A DNA stretch of 55,867 bases from JAATGA01 sp047605605 (lineage in GTDB: Bacteria > Pseudomonadota > Alphaproteobacteria > Rhodobacterales > Rhodobacteraceae): positions 1 to 55,867 of the forward strand of contig JASGFG010000014.1 in NCBI GenBank assembly GCA_047605605.1, in the 5' to 3' direction. Below, one piece after another: positions 48,953-55,867 of this stretch (position 1 is the stretch's first letter; every line of letters begins with the position of its first letter). The position numbers and the translations under genes are program-made. The notes under the pieces were generated by a model. It did not search any database. It saw nothing but the letters and a program-made list of their open reading frames with translations, and had not been told where the DNA came from.

Positions 48953-49953
48953 CAGCTGCTGCGCCCGGTCGCGCGCAGGATGGCCGCCGCCACCCGATCG
49001 GGCCGGGTATGATGCGGCATGTGGCCCGCGCCCTCGATCATGTCCAGCCGCGCATCGGGCAACAGCCGCAGCAGCGGATGGGCATGGATCTGCGGCGGAA
49101 CGATGGCATCGGCGGTGCCATGCACCATCTCGACCGGGATGGACAGGTCGGGATAGCGCAGCGCCATGCGGTGCAGATGCGGCTTCAGCCCCGCGACCTG
49201 CAACAGATTGGCCCGCATCACCGCCCGGCGCAGCGACAGGCCGGCGCCGATATAGGTGCCGTATCCTTCGGGGACGGGTTCGGGGGCGAAGATCCCCTCG
49301 ATCTCGCGCGTGATGATCGTGTCGTTGACAAAGGCCGCGGCCAGCGGCAGCGCGGTCGCCAGCCCCAGTCGCGACGACAGGAAGTCATAGCGCAGGCCCA
49401 GACCGCCCTCCCACGGCATGGCCGCGGCGGACACCAGGACCAGCGCGGCGGGGGGCAGGATATCGGCCGCCTCCAGCCCCCAGGCCAGGGCGACGGCGCC
49501 GCCATAGCTTTGCCCCAGCACCACCGGCCGTTCGATCCCCAGATCGCGCGCCGCCTGTGCAAGGGCGCGGGCCTGCGCGGCGGGGTCGATCCCGTCATCG
49601 CCCAGATCGGTCGACCAGCCCAGCCCCGGCCGGTCGAAGGCCGTGACGCGAAAGTCGCGCGCCAGTTCGCCCGCCAGCCGGAAGGTGAAGTCGCGGGTGT
49701 TGCCGGATGCGCCGTGGATCAGCACCAGATCGCGGCCCTGGCCCTGCATATGGGCATGGACGTGGCCGCGCCCGACCGGAACCAGCTGCCCCATGGCGGG
49801 AAAGGCGGTCGCAGCCTCGGATTCCCGGGCCGCGGCGCGGGCGGCGACGCTGAACGCGCCGCCAAAGGCAAGCGCGGCCAGCCCGATGCTAGCTGCCGAT
49901 CTGCGCCAGATCGTAGGGGGTCGTCTGGTAGATTTCGTTGATCCAGTTGCCAT
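48952..49953 (-). CDS. Alpha/beta hydrolase with N-terminal membrane or export segment
   Basis: The 333-aa protein has an alpha/beta hydrolase core: oxyanion HGASGN, nucleophile GQSYGG, acid D in HGTADAIVP and catalytic His in GAGHMPH. The N-terminus has RRSAASIGLAALAFGGAFSVAARA, a twin-arginine-like signal or anchor. The start at 49953 lies 65 bases inside metA; no later start keeps the hydrophobic segment. It may be co-translated with metA. The substrate is unknown. Confidence 0.82.
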   Translation of the reverse strand: MATGSTKSTRRPPTIWRRSAASIGLAALAFGGAFSVAARAAARESEAATAFPAMGQLVPVGRGHVHAHMQGQGRDLVLIHGASGNTRDFTFRLAGELARDFRVTAFDRPGLGWSTDLGDDGIDPAAQARALAQAARDLGIERPVVLGQSYGGAVALAWGLEAADILPPAALVLVSAAAMPWEGGLGLRYDFLSSRLGLATALPLAAAFVNDTIITREIEGIFAPEPVPEGYGTYIGAGLSLRRAVMRANLLQVAGLKPHLHRMALRYPDLSIPVEMVHGTADAIVPPQIHAHPLLRLLPDARLDMIEGAGHMPHHTRPDRVAAAILRATGRSS

Positions 49954-50812
49954 ACAAAAGATGTGCGTGTGAACGCCAGCGATTCAAGGGCCGCTGCGCA
50001 GGATCATCGTCGGGGTAATAGTTCAGCGGCACGTTGATCGGCGTTCCGGCCGCCACGTCGCGGTCGTATTCCTGTTTCAGCGTGTCGCTGTCATATTCAA
50101 AGTGGTTGAAGATATACAGCGCCCGGTGCGCCGCATCCTCGACCAGACAGGGGCCCACCTCGTCTGATCCCAGCAGCACGCGCATCCCGCCCACGCCCTC
50201 GATCTCGGTCTCGCGCATTTCGGTCCAGCGGCTGACGGGGATGATGAAATCGTCGGAAAAGCCGCGCAGATAGGGGCTGGCGGGGTTCATCGTGCGGTGG
50301 CGGAAACAGCCGAACGCCTTGTGGTCCAGCATGTGTTTCGGCACGCCATGGAAATGGTTGATCATCGCCATGCCGCCCCAGCAGACGCCAAAGGTGGAAT
50401 GCACGTTGGTCTGCGTCCAGTTCATGACCTGCTGCAATTCATCCCAATAGGTCACGTCGCGGAAATCGAGGTGTTCGATCGGCGCGCCGGTGATGATCAG
50501 CCCGTCGAATTTCTCGCCGCTGTCGGCCACCTCGGCAAAGGGGCGGTAGAAGGTCGCCATATGCTCGGCGGCGGTGTTGCGGGTCTGGTGTTCGCTCATG
50601 CGGATCAGCGACAGGTCGATCTGCAACGGGGTGGACCCGATCAGGCGCGCGAACTGGTTTTCCGTCTGGATCTTCTTCGGCATCAGGTTCAGCAGCCCGA
50701 TGCGGATCGGCCGGATGTCCTGCCGCGCCGCCCGTTCGGGCGACATGACCATCACGCCCTCGTTCCGCAGAACGTCGAAGGCGGGAAGGCTCTCGGGCAG
50801 GGTGATGGGCAT
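49889..50812 (-). CDS. metA: Homoserine O-acetyltransferase MetA
   Basis: The 307-aa MetA/HTS-family protein has LMPKKIQTENQFARLIG, ITGAPIEHLDF, the catalytic Cys at 144 in FGVCWGGMAM and GEKFDG. In the GAPxx loop the residue after Pro-Ile is Glu, the residue linked to acetyl-CoA rather than succinyl-CoA use (Gly in E. coli MetA). It starts methionine synthesis by activating homoserine. AGAGGA lies upstream. The leader contains a short inverted repeat. A hydrolase and DUF1801 gene follow in the same direction. Confidence 0.94.
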   Translation of the reverse strand: MPITLPESLPAFDVLRNEGVMVMSPERAARQDIRPIRIGLLNLMPKKIQTENQFARLIGSTPLQIDLSLIRMSEHQTRNTAAEHMATFYRPFAEVADSGEKFDGLIITGAPIEHLDFRDVTYWDELQQVMNWTQTNVHSTFGVCWGGMAMINHFHGVPKHMLDHKAFGCFRHRTMNPASPYLRGFSDDFIIPVSRWTEMRETEIEGVGGMRVLLGSDEVGPCLVEDAAHRALYIFNHFEYDSDTLKQEYDRDVAAGTPINVPLNYYPDDDPAQRPLNRWRSHAHLLYGNWINEIYQTTPYDLAQIGS

Positions 50813-50839
50813 GGCGTCCTCTTTTGCGGATGTCGCAGC

Positions 50840-50877
50840 CACAGCTATGTGAAGCGCGCGCGCGCATCAAGGCTGTG
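50840..50877 (-). promoter_or_regulatory. Possible structured metA leader
   Basis: CACAGC and GCTGTG at 50840-50845 and 50872-50877 can pair across a loop that holds an alternating GC run, about 28 bases upstream of the metA start. Many alphaproteobacterial metA genes have SAM riboswitch leaders, but I cannot match this one to SAM-II or SAM/SAH consensus features. Confidence 0.25.
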
Positions 50878-50940
50878 CGGCGTTGACGGCGCGGGATGCG
50901 GCTTTGCATAGTCGGCAAGGAATGGCGAGAGGGGGCGGGA

Positions 50941-51519
50941 ATGCGGATGATGGTGATGATGGCGGGATTGGCACTAGCGGGGCCGGCAGCGGCGCAACTG
51001 TCGGACGACAGCCCCGAGATGGAGATGCAGCGTTGCGTCTGGCGCTGTCTCGCAGATTCACCCGGCGCGGGCAGCGTGGAATACAATCAGTGCGTTGAAC
51101 GGCAGTGTTCGGACGACCCCGCGCCGCCCGCTGCGCCGACGGCCCGGGCCCCGGCCTGGCAGGTCGGAACGACCAGCGACGGGGCGGGGCGTTATGCCGG
51201 GGTTTCCGACCCGGAGTCGGCCGGTCACCTGTTCTACATGTGCGATGCCAGCGGGCAGAGCCTGCTGAAGTTCCAGGGCATCAGCGGCGAAGGGATCGTC
51301 GCACTAGTCAAGATCGACGGGGCAGAGCAGAAGGTCGCCTTCGTCGGGGACGGCACCTCGCTTTACATGCAGGTGCCGGTCAACGGGGCGGTGTTCGCGG
51401 CGCTTTCGCGGGGCAGGGAGCTGTCGCTGCTGGACGGGTCGGACGCCATGCGGGTGGCCCGGTTCCCACTGGCGGGGTCGTCACAAGCCATCGCCGCGGC
51501 GCGGGTGGGGTGCCGCTAG
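50941..51519 (+). CDS. Uncharacterised secreted protein (192 aa)
   Basis: A signal peptide (MRMMVMMAGLALAGPAAAQ) is followed by a Cys-containing segment (MQRCVWRCLADSPGAGSVEYNQCVERQC), a Pro/Ala linker and a beta-rich C-terminal domain (LFYMCDASGQSLLKFQGISG...FPLAGSSQAIAAARVGCR). The four clustered cysteines probably form disulfides in the periplasm. I recognise no family. GAGAGGGGG precedes the ATG. It converges on the ATPase gene. Confidence 0.78.
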   Translation: MRMMVMMAGLALAGPAAAQLSDDSPEMEMQRCVWRCLADSPGAGSVEYNQCVERQCSDDPAPPAAPTARAPAWQVGTTSDGAGRYAGVSDPESAGHLFYMCDASGQSLLKFQGISGEGIVALVKIDGAEQKVAFVGDGTSLYMQVPVNGAVFAALSRGRELSLLDGSDAMRVARFPLAGSSQAIAAARVGCR

Positions 51520-51554
51520 GGGGGCAATCCCCCTGGTCCGGCTTTCGCACGCGG

Positions 51555-52421
51555 TCAGGCGGCGGCGCGGCGATCCAGCGCGGTTGCCACCAGGTCCTGA
51601 AAACCTTCGGCATTGCGGATGGTCGCGACCTCTTCCGCCGTCAGGGTCACGCCCCATTCGGCCATCGCGGCATAGCGCGGCTGGCGGTGGTCCAGCAGGC
51701 GCGCATACCCAAAGCGCAGGAAGGCATCCGGGTCCGCGCTTTCCGGCGTGGCGCCGGTTTCGGCCAGATAATCGCCCCAGACCTGTTCCAGGAACCGGGG
51801 CTGGTAATACATCGGCTTGGGCGCCCGGTCGAACCGGCGGACCAGTTCGGCCTTGTGCGCCTCCGACCCCTTGATCCAGACCATCAGCATCCGCGACGAC
51901 AGCGCAGTCATCACCGGATCGGCGGGGTCGGCGGCATCCACCACCTCGCAGATCGACCCGCCGCTGTCGCAGATGAAGTTCGGATAGCCGTAAAGGTCAT
52001 GCGCCCGGTCGATGAACCGCGGCGTATCCAGCAGGGCGTGGGCCTCGGCCTCGGCGTGCTGGTCTTGGCGGCGGCGGTATTCGGCAAAGGGAATGCCGCC
52101 CTTTGCGGCATCGCCCGGCTTGCCCAGATAGGTGGACAGGGGCGCCAGATTGTCGAAGGTGATGTTCGAGGCGATATAGACGGAATCCGTCATCAGCAGT
52201 TCGCGCAGCAGCGGAACCTTCATCGCCTCGCGCTTGAAATTGTCGGCGATGTATTCGCCCATGTAGCGGGTGCCGATCCGGTAATCGACCGAATAGTGGA
52301 ACCAGTCGCCGGTATCGCGCAGCAGGTTCGAGACATGGGTTTTGCCCAGACCCGACATGCCGAACAGCAGCACGCGCTTGTCGCGCGCCCGCAGGAAATC
52401 CTCGCCCGTGCGGTAGATCAT
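51555..52421 (-). CDS. P-loop ATPase of unknown role
   Basis: The 288-aa protein has a P-loop GMSGLGKTH at residues 21-29. HYSVDYRIGTRYMGEYIADNFK and FICDSGGSICEVVD follow, the latter resembling a Walker B region. The overall shape recalls nucleotide kinase-like ATPases found widely in alphaproteobacteria without assigned function. No membrane segment is present. A role in nucleotide or polyphosphate metabolism would be a guess. Confidence 0.78.
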   Translation of the reverse strand: MIYRTGEDFLRARDKRVLLFGMSGLGKTHVSNLLRDTGDWFHYSVDYRIGTRYMGEYIADNFKREAMKVPLLRELLMTDSVYIASNITFDNLAPLSTYLGKPGDAAKGGIPFAEYRRRQDQHAEAEAHALLDTPRFIDRAHDLYGYPNFICDSGGSICEVVDAADPADPVMTALSSRMLMVWIKGSEAHKAELVRRFDRAPKPMYYQPRFLEQVWGDYLAETGATPESADPDAFLRFGYARLLDHRQPRYAAMAEWGVTLTAEEVATIRNAEGFQDLVATALDRRAAA

Positions 52422-52450
52422 TCTGGCCTCGCCATTGCGTCCCGGGGGAT

Positions 52451-53374
52451 TTAGCCCGTCGCCCGGCGCAGCGCACGGGAAAAATGTCCGATCAGCCGCC
52501 CGTCAAGGATCAGCAGCCCCGCCGCGATCAGCGCAAAGCCGGCATAGGCGCGGGCGGGCAGCGCTTCGCCCAGCAGGATCGCGCCGAAGACCATCGCCAT
52601 CGGCGCCGCGATCAGCGTGTTCAGGCTTGCATTTCCCGCCCCCGCCGCCGCGATCAGCCGATACAGCAGCAGATAGGCCAGCGCGGTCGAGATCAGCGCA
52701 AGGTAAAGCAGCGCCCCCCAAACCTGCGGCGAATGGTCCAGCCCCGGCAGGCCCTGCCAGAGGGCCAGCGGCAGCGTCATCGCGGCCGAGGCGGTCAGCA
52801 TCCCCGCCGCCGCCACCTGCGGGGGCAGGTGGGTCAGATGCGCCCGCGCCCAGGCCCCCGAGATGCCATAGGACACCGCCGCCGCCAGACAGGCCAGTTG
52901 CCCCGCCGAGGACGGGTTGAACCCGGTCAGCTGGTGCAGCCCGATCGCCACCGCCACGCCGAAACAGCCGACCAGCACCCCCGCCAGTTTCCGCGTCGAC
53001 AGCCGTTCGTCGCGGAACGCCAGGGCCGCGATCAGCACGCCGAAGATCGCGGTCGAGGAGTTGATGATCGCAGCCAGCCCCGCCGGAACCGTTTGCTGCC
53101 CCCAGGTGATCAGGGTGAAGGGCAGTGCGTTGTTGAAGAACCCCATGACGGCAAAGGCCGCCCAGACCCGCCCCTGACGCGGCAGCGCCAGCCCCTTGGC
53201 CCGCACCACCGCCCACAGGACCAGCGCGCCCCCCGTCAGGCGAAAGGCGACGGTGGCAAAGACCCCGAATTCGGCCAGCGCCACCCGGTTCGCGACGAAA
53301 CTGCCGCCCCAGAGACAGCCGAGAACTGTCATCTCGGCCCAGATCCGCCCGGACATGTGTTTTTGCGTGTTCAT
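52451..53374 (-). CDS. EamA/DMT family membrane transporter
   Basis: The 307-aa protein has ten hydrophobic helices arranged as two EamA repeats (GCLWGGSFVANRVALAEF..., AVSYGISGAWARAHL...) with PMAMVFGAILLGEALPARAYAGFALIAAGL near the end. These carriers export metabolites such as amino acids or take up small organics. The substrate cannot be predicted. It lies downstream of the fadL-like gene beyond a terminator. Confidence 0.9.
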   Translation of the reverse strand: MNTQKHMSGRIWAEMTVLGCLWGGSFVANRVALAEFGVFATVAFRLTGGALVLWAVVRAKGLALPRQGRVWAAFAVMGFFNNALPFTLITWGQQTVPAGLAAIINSSTAIFGVLIAALAFRDERLSTRKLAGVLVGCFGVAVAIGLHQLTGFNPSSAGQLACLAAAVSYGISGAWARAHLTHLPPQVAAAGMLTASAAMTLPLALWQGLPGLDHSPQVWGALLYLALISTALAYLLLYRLIAAAGAGNASLNTLIAAPMAMVFGAILLGEALPARAYAGFALIAAGLLILDGRLIGHFSRALRRATG

Positions 53375-53429
53375 GCAACAGGCCTAGCAGCCGGGCAGGG
53401 CGCCCGCGACCCGGAAAGCGACATGAAAA

Positions 53430-53453
53430 GGCCCCGCCCGAACGGGCGGGGCC
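53430..53453 (-). terminator. Terminator after the FadL-type porin gene
   Basis: GGCCCCGCCC at 53430-53439 pairs perfectly with GGGCGGGGCC at 53444-53453 around GAAC. On the minus strand TTTT follows directly, and on the plus strand GGTTTT, so it is a strong, possibly bidirectional intrinsic terminator. Confidence 0.9.
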
Positions 53454-53489
53454 GGTTTTGCGACAGGCGGCGATCAGAAGGTGCCGCGA

Positions 53490-54611
53490 TCAGAAGGTAA
53501 AGCCGACCTTCACCCCGACGGCGACGGCATGGTTGCCGGTCATGTCGGCGCGGGCGGTGTCGGGCGTGCCGGTTTCCGGCTGGGCATCGCCCAGATCCAG
53601 ATAGCGCGCACCCAGCGTCACCTTCACGTTGTCCTGGGTATAGACCGCGGCCACGCCGATGCCCTTGTAGCCGTTCGTCGGCGCCAGCGGCGACACCAGC
53701 GGATCGCCCTTCGGCTCATAGGTCACGAAGACCGAACCGGACCAGTGGTCGTTGAACTTGCGCCCGACGCCAAGGGTATAGGTGGTCGTATCCTCCAGCG
53801 CGACAAGGCCGCCCCCCGCACGGGGGGTGAACCAGGTCGGGTCGATTGTGAACTTGCTCCAGTCCACCCAACGGATCGAGCCGAAGACCAGCGTGTTCGC
53901 CGCAACCCCGGTCTGGAAGTCCAGGTTGATGGCCTGTGGCGTATTGACCTCGGTGCGCGAGGCCAGAACGGCGGTCGCGCCCACATATTCGGTCGTGTCG
54001 AATTCGTGCTTGATCTTCGAGAAGTAGGTGATCGCCACGCGCAGGGCGATATCGGGCCGCTCATAGGCGCCGCCGATCACATAGCCCACGCCCCAGTCGC
54101 GGTCGAAGGTGACGTTGTAGCCGTTGAGCCCGCCATAGGCGAGGCCCGCCAGCGTCACGTCGGCTTCGGCCTTGGTGGCGCGGATGCCGCCGTGGACCGA
54201 GAAATTCTCGTCGAACTTGTAGCGCAGCAGGGCGGTGACGCCCGCGCTGTCCACATGGGCCTGCGTGCCGCCAAGCGCGACCGAGCCGCCCGCGGCCGCC
54301 GACGGATATTCGATATCCGCGCCATAGGCCTGATCATAGATCACCGCGACCGAAAGGCTTTTCGACAGATCGTATTTCAGCGCGATGCCGGGCAGGTTGT
54401 GGTTCCCCGCCACGCTGCCGGTATCGCGCCCGCCAAAGGCCGCCACGTCCGAGCCGCTGACATTCGGGTTGATCAGGCCAAAGCTCAGCTCGCCATAGTT
54501 TCCCTTTTCAAAGATCACCCCGATCGGCTGGCCCGACCTGTCGATCCCGCCCGCCGCCGCCGCCGTGGCGGTCATCGCAAGTGCGCCAAGGGCACCCGTT
54601 ACATTCTTCAT
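53490..54611 (-). CDS. FadL/OmpP1/TodX family outer membrane transport protein
   Basis: The 373-aa protein has a signal peptide (MKNVTGALGALAMTATAAAAG) and a beta-barrel pattern ending in Phe (GVKVGFTF). The N-terminal plug region GGIDRSGQPIGVIFEKGNYGELSFGLINPNVSG is characteristic of FadL-like proteins. It takes up long-chain fatty acids or other hydrophobic compounds across the outer membrane. GGAGGG precedes the ATG. A 16-bp tandem duplication surrounds its stop codon. Confidence 0.9.
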   Translation of the reverse strand: MKNVTGALGALAMTATAAAAGGIDRSGQPIGVIFEKGNYGELSFGLINPNVSGSDVAAFGGRDTGSVAGNHNLPGIALKYDLSKSLSVAVIYDQAYGADIEYPSAAAGGSVALGGTQAHVDSAGVTALLRYKFDENFSVHGGIRATKAEADVTLAGLAYGGLNGYNVTFDRDWGVGYVIGGAYERPDIALRVAITYFSKIKHEFDTTEYVGATAVLASRTEVNTPQAINLDFQTGVAANTLVFGSIRWVDWSKFTIDPTWFTPRAGGGLVALEDTTTYTLGVGRKFNDHWSGSVFVTYEPKGDPLVSPLAPTNGYKGIGVAAVYTQDNVKVTLGARYLDLGDAQPETGTPDTARADMTGNHAVAVGVKVGFTF

Positions 54612-54732
54612 CTCAACCCTCCCCGTTACTGGCCGCCATCCCCGTGACCCCGCGCCGCGTGTGGCGCAAGGTCGCAGCCTGATCACGAAAGCGTAGGGGC
54701 GGGGTCGAATCTGGTCAATCAATGACGCGGCG

Positions 54733-55626
54733 TCACGATTTTGCAACGCTGCGTTGTGGCGAATTTGTCCGGGTTTCGGCGCGGATGTTGATCCAGTTGC
54801 CGGCAAAGATCACGGCGGCGCCGATCAGGACCAGCAGGTCCAGCGGTTCGTCATAAAGCGCCATGCCGACAAGGGCGATCAGTGGCAGGCGGATGAAGTC
54901 GATGGGCATCACGAAACTTGCGGGCGCAAAGCTGAGCGCGCGGGTCAGGCAGAAATGCGCGAAGACCCCGGCGAACCCGATCAGCAGCAGCCAGGGCGCC
55001 GTGTCCGCGGTCGGAAGCGCCATGCGGCCATCCGACATCGCCATGCCCAGCCCCATGCAGAACTGCATCAGCGTCAGCCAGAACAGGATGGAGATCACCG
55101 CCTCGCCCTTGCGCACCATGTCGCGCGTCAACAGCGCGCTGACGGCAAAGCCGATGGCGCAGGCGGCGGCGGCCAGAATGCCGGGGCTGAGGTGCGTGGG
55201 GCTGGGATGGGCCACGATCAGCACCCCCAGAAAGCCAAGCCCCGCCGCCGCCGCCCGCGCCCGCGTGATCTTTTCCCCCAGCACCAGCGGCGACAGCAGG
55301 ATGACCCAGACCGGCGCGGTGAATTCCAGCGCAAAGACCTGCGCCAGCGGGATCATGGTCAGCGCCCAGAACCACAGGTTCTGCCCGGTGAAGTGAAAGA
55401 CGTTGCGCAGCAGGTGTTCGGGCCAGCGGCGCGCGCTGATCAGCCGCATCTGCCCGGTTGCCGCCGCCGCGATCAGCACCAGGATGAAGCCCACCAACGA
55501 CCGCCATGTCATGATCTCGAACGTGTCATGCACGCCTGCGACCGCGCGTCCCGCGATGGCCATCGAGATGAAGGATGCGATGGAGCCGCTCATCCACAGG
55601 GCGGCGGCCAGCGGGCGTTGCGTCAT
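54733..55626 (-). CDS. EamA/RhaT-type DMT transporter
   Basis: The 297-aa protein has about ten membrane helices. The motifs AIAGRAVAGVHDTFEIMTWRSLVGFILVLIA, NVFHFTGQNLWFWALTMIPLAQVFALEFTAPVWVILLSPLVLGEKI and FVMPIDFIRLPLIALVGMALYDEPLDLLVLIGAAVIFAGN are typical of EamA proteins related to S-adenosylmethionine/riboflavin-type carriers. The substrate is open. GGAGGAG precedes the ATG at 55626. Confidence 0.9.
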   Translation of the reverse strand: MTQRPLAAALWMSGSIASFISMAIAGRAVAGVHDTFEIMTWRSLVGFILVLIAAAATGQMRLISARRWPEHLLRNVFHFTGQNLWFWALTMIPLAQVFALEFTAPVWVILLSPLVLGEKITRARAAAAGLGFLGVLIVAHPSPTHLSPGILAAAACAIGFAVSALLTRDMVRKGEAVISILFWLTLMQFCMGLGMAMSDGRMALPTADTAPWLLLIGFAGVFAHFCLTRALSFAPASFVMPIDFIRLPLIALVGMALYDEPLDLLVLIGAAVIFAGNWINIRAETRTNSPQRSVAKS

Positions 55627-55663
55627 GATCGGGCTCCTCCACCGGGGTTTTGTCGCGGGGCGC

Positions 55664-55756
55664 GGCGGGAATGTCCAGAGCGCGTGCGGAAAACCGGCTG
55701 GACCGCAGGCCATGGGGCACGCCGGGCGGGAATGTCCAGCGCGCGTGTGGAAACCC
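55664..55756. repeat. Two direct copies of a 32-bp sequence upstream of tRNA-Arg
   Basis: Copies at 55664-55695 and 55725-55756 agree at 29 of 32 positions. Both contain GGCGGGAATGTCCAG and GCGCGTG, and they lie 61 bases apart (start to start). They fill the gap between the transporter start and the tRNA. Regulatory sites or a small duplication are both possible. Confidence 0.7.
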
Positions 55757-55773
55757 GCGATGACGAAAACCCG

Positions 55774-55802
55774 TTGCAGCCCCGCGGCGTTTCCTCTATC
55801 CA
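55774..55802 (+). promoter_or_regulatory. Promoter candidate for tRNA-Arg
   Basis: TTGCAG at 55774-55779 and TATCCA at 55797-55802 are separated by 17 bases. The predicted start site falls a few bases before the tRNA 5' end at 55814. Confidence 0.5.
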
Positions 55803-55813
55803 GCCCGCACAGT

Positions 55814-55867
55814 GCACCCGTAGCTCAGCTGGATAGAGCGTTGCCCTCCGAAGGCAAAGGCCACACG
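55814..55867 (+). tRNA. tRNA-Arg(CCG), 5' part
   Basis: The visible 54 bases form the acceptor 5' strand GCACCCG, the D arm GCTC/GAGC with loop AGCTGGATA, and the anticodon arm TTGCC-CTCCGAA-GGCAA with anticodon CCG. The T arm and 3' end lie beyond the window. It could serve as another integration target, but nothing beyond it is visible. Confidence 0.93.

Noticed and set aside
1..55867. CRISPR arrays
   Set aside because: No regularly spaced series of repeats with variable spacers was found; the 17-bp-period heptamers and the GGACAT cluster are too short and too close together.

Overview
The window looks like a chromosomal segment of a Rhodobacteraceae/Paracoccaceae-type alphaproteobacterium. 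The evidence is high GC, codon use rich in G/C third positions, a complete aglEFGAK alpha-glucoside operon, an infA-maf-RNase G-yacG cluster, an FnrL-like box, and intergenic copies of a GGGGATATTTTCGCC-type motif that I associate with this family. The window opens in the last codons of a class II (B12-dependent) ribonucleotide reductase and closes inside a tRNA-Arg(CCG).

The outstanding object is a compact integrated element at about 2082-14313. A P4-type tyrosine integrase lies next to an intact tRNA-Phe(GAA), and a shorter, slightly altered copy of the tRNA 3' end lies about 12.2 kb away. The genes, nearly all leftward, are integrase, a primase/helicase (PrimPol-like, PriCT-2, RepA-like AAA), small and large terminase, four small unknown genes (two on the opposite strand), a 144-aa unknown, portal, a 50-aa coupled ORF, a prohead protease-major capsid fusion, a gpW-like head-tail joining protein and a DUF2190 capsid protein. 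No tail, baseplate, lysis or CI-type repressor gene is visible. This gene content fits a capsid-forming phage satellite (cf-PICI-like) better than a prophage. The element carries its own regulatory DNA: three heptamers at 17-bp period upstream of terS, a GGACAT/TGTCC repeat array at the 3' end of the primase gene, overlapping palindromes at a probable divergent promoter, and integrase arm-type repeats. A short motif, TDLSDL[L/F], recurs in three different proteins of the element and is encoded with different codons.

The rest is core or accessory chromosome. 14.6-16.6 kb is an RNA/translation housekeeping operon (infA, maf, RNase G, yacG). 16.9-21.1 kb holds small metabolic genes (SDR, 3-hydroxyacyl-CoA dehydrogenase, NTF2-like, GNAT, PHP). 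21.2-31.0 kb is a sugar locus: glucokinase, GH1 beta-glucosidase and a LacI repressor run left, and aglE-F-G-A-K runs right from a shared control region with two matching operators. 31.0-34.1 kb is molybdate uptake (ModE-like regulator, modABC). 34.3-37.0 kb pairs an agmatinase-family ureohydrolase and its LysR regulator with a divergent 2-oxoglutarate dioxygenase. 37.1-39.4 kb has a TDT transporter, a class I glutamine amidotransferase and an NsrR-like Rrf2 regulator. 39.5-42.4 kb is cueR-copA copper export with a textbook 19-bp-spacer CueR promoter. 42.6-45.8 kb is a polyamine-type ABC transporter lacking a binding protein. 45.8-55.6 kb holds a membrane-anchored unknown, TetR, PPK2, DUF1801, an alpha/beta hydrolase, metA, an unknown secreted protein, a P-loop ATPase, two EamA transporters and a FadL-type outer-membrane porin.

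Translational coupling is very common here (ATGA, TGATG, GTGA and TTGA overlaps) and settles many start codons, including several GTG and TTG starts. All assignments come from reading translated sequence and motifs; no database search was run.
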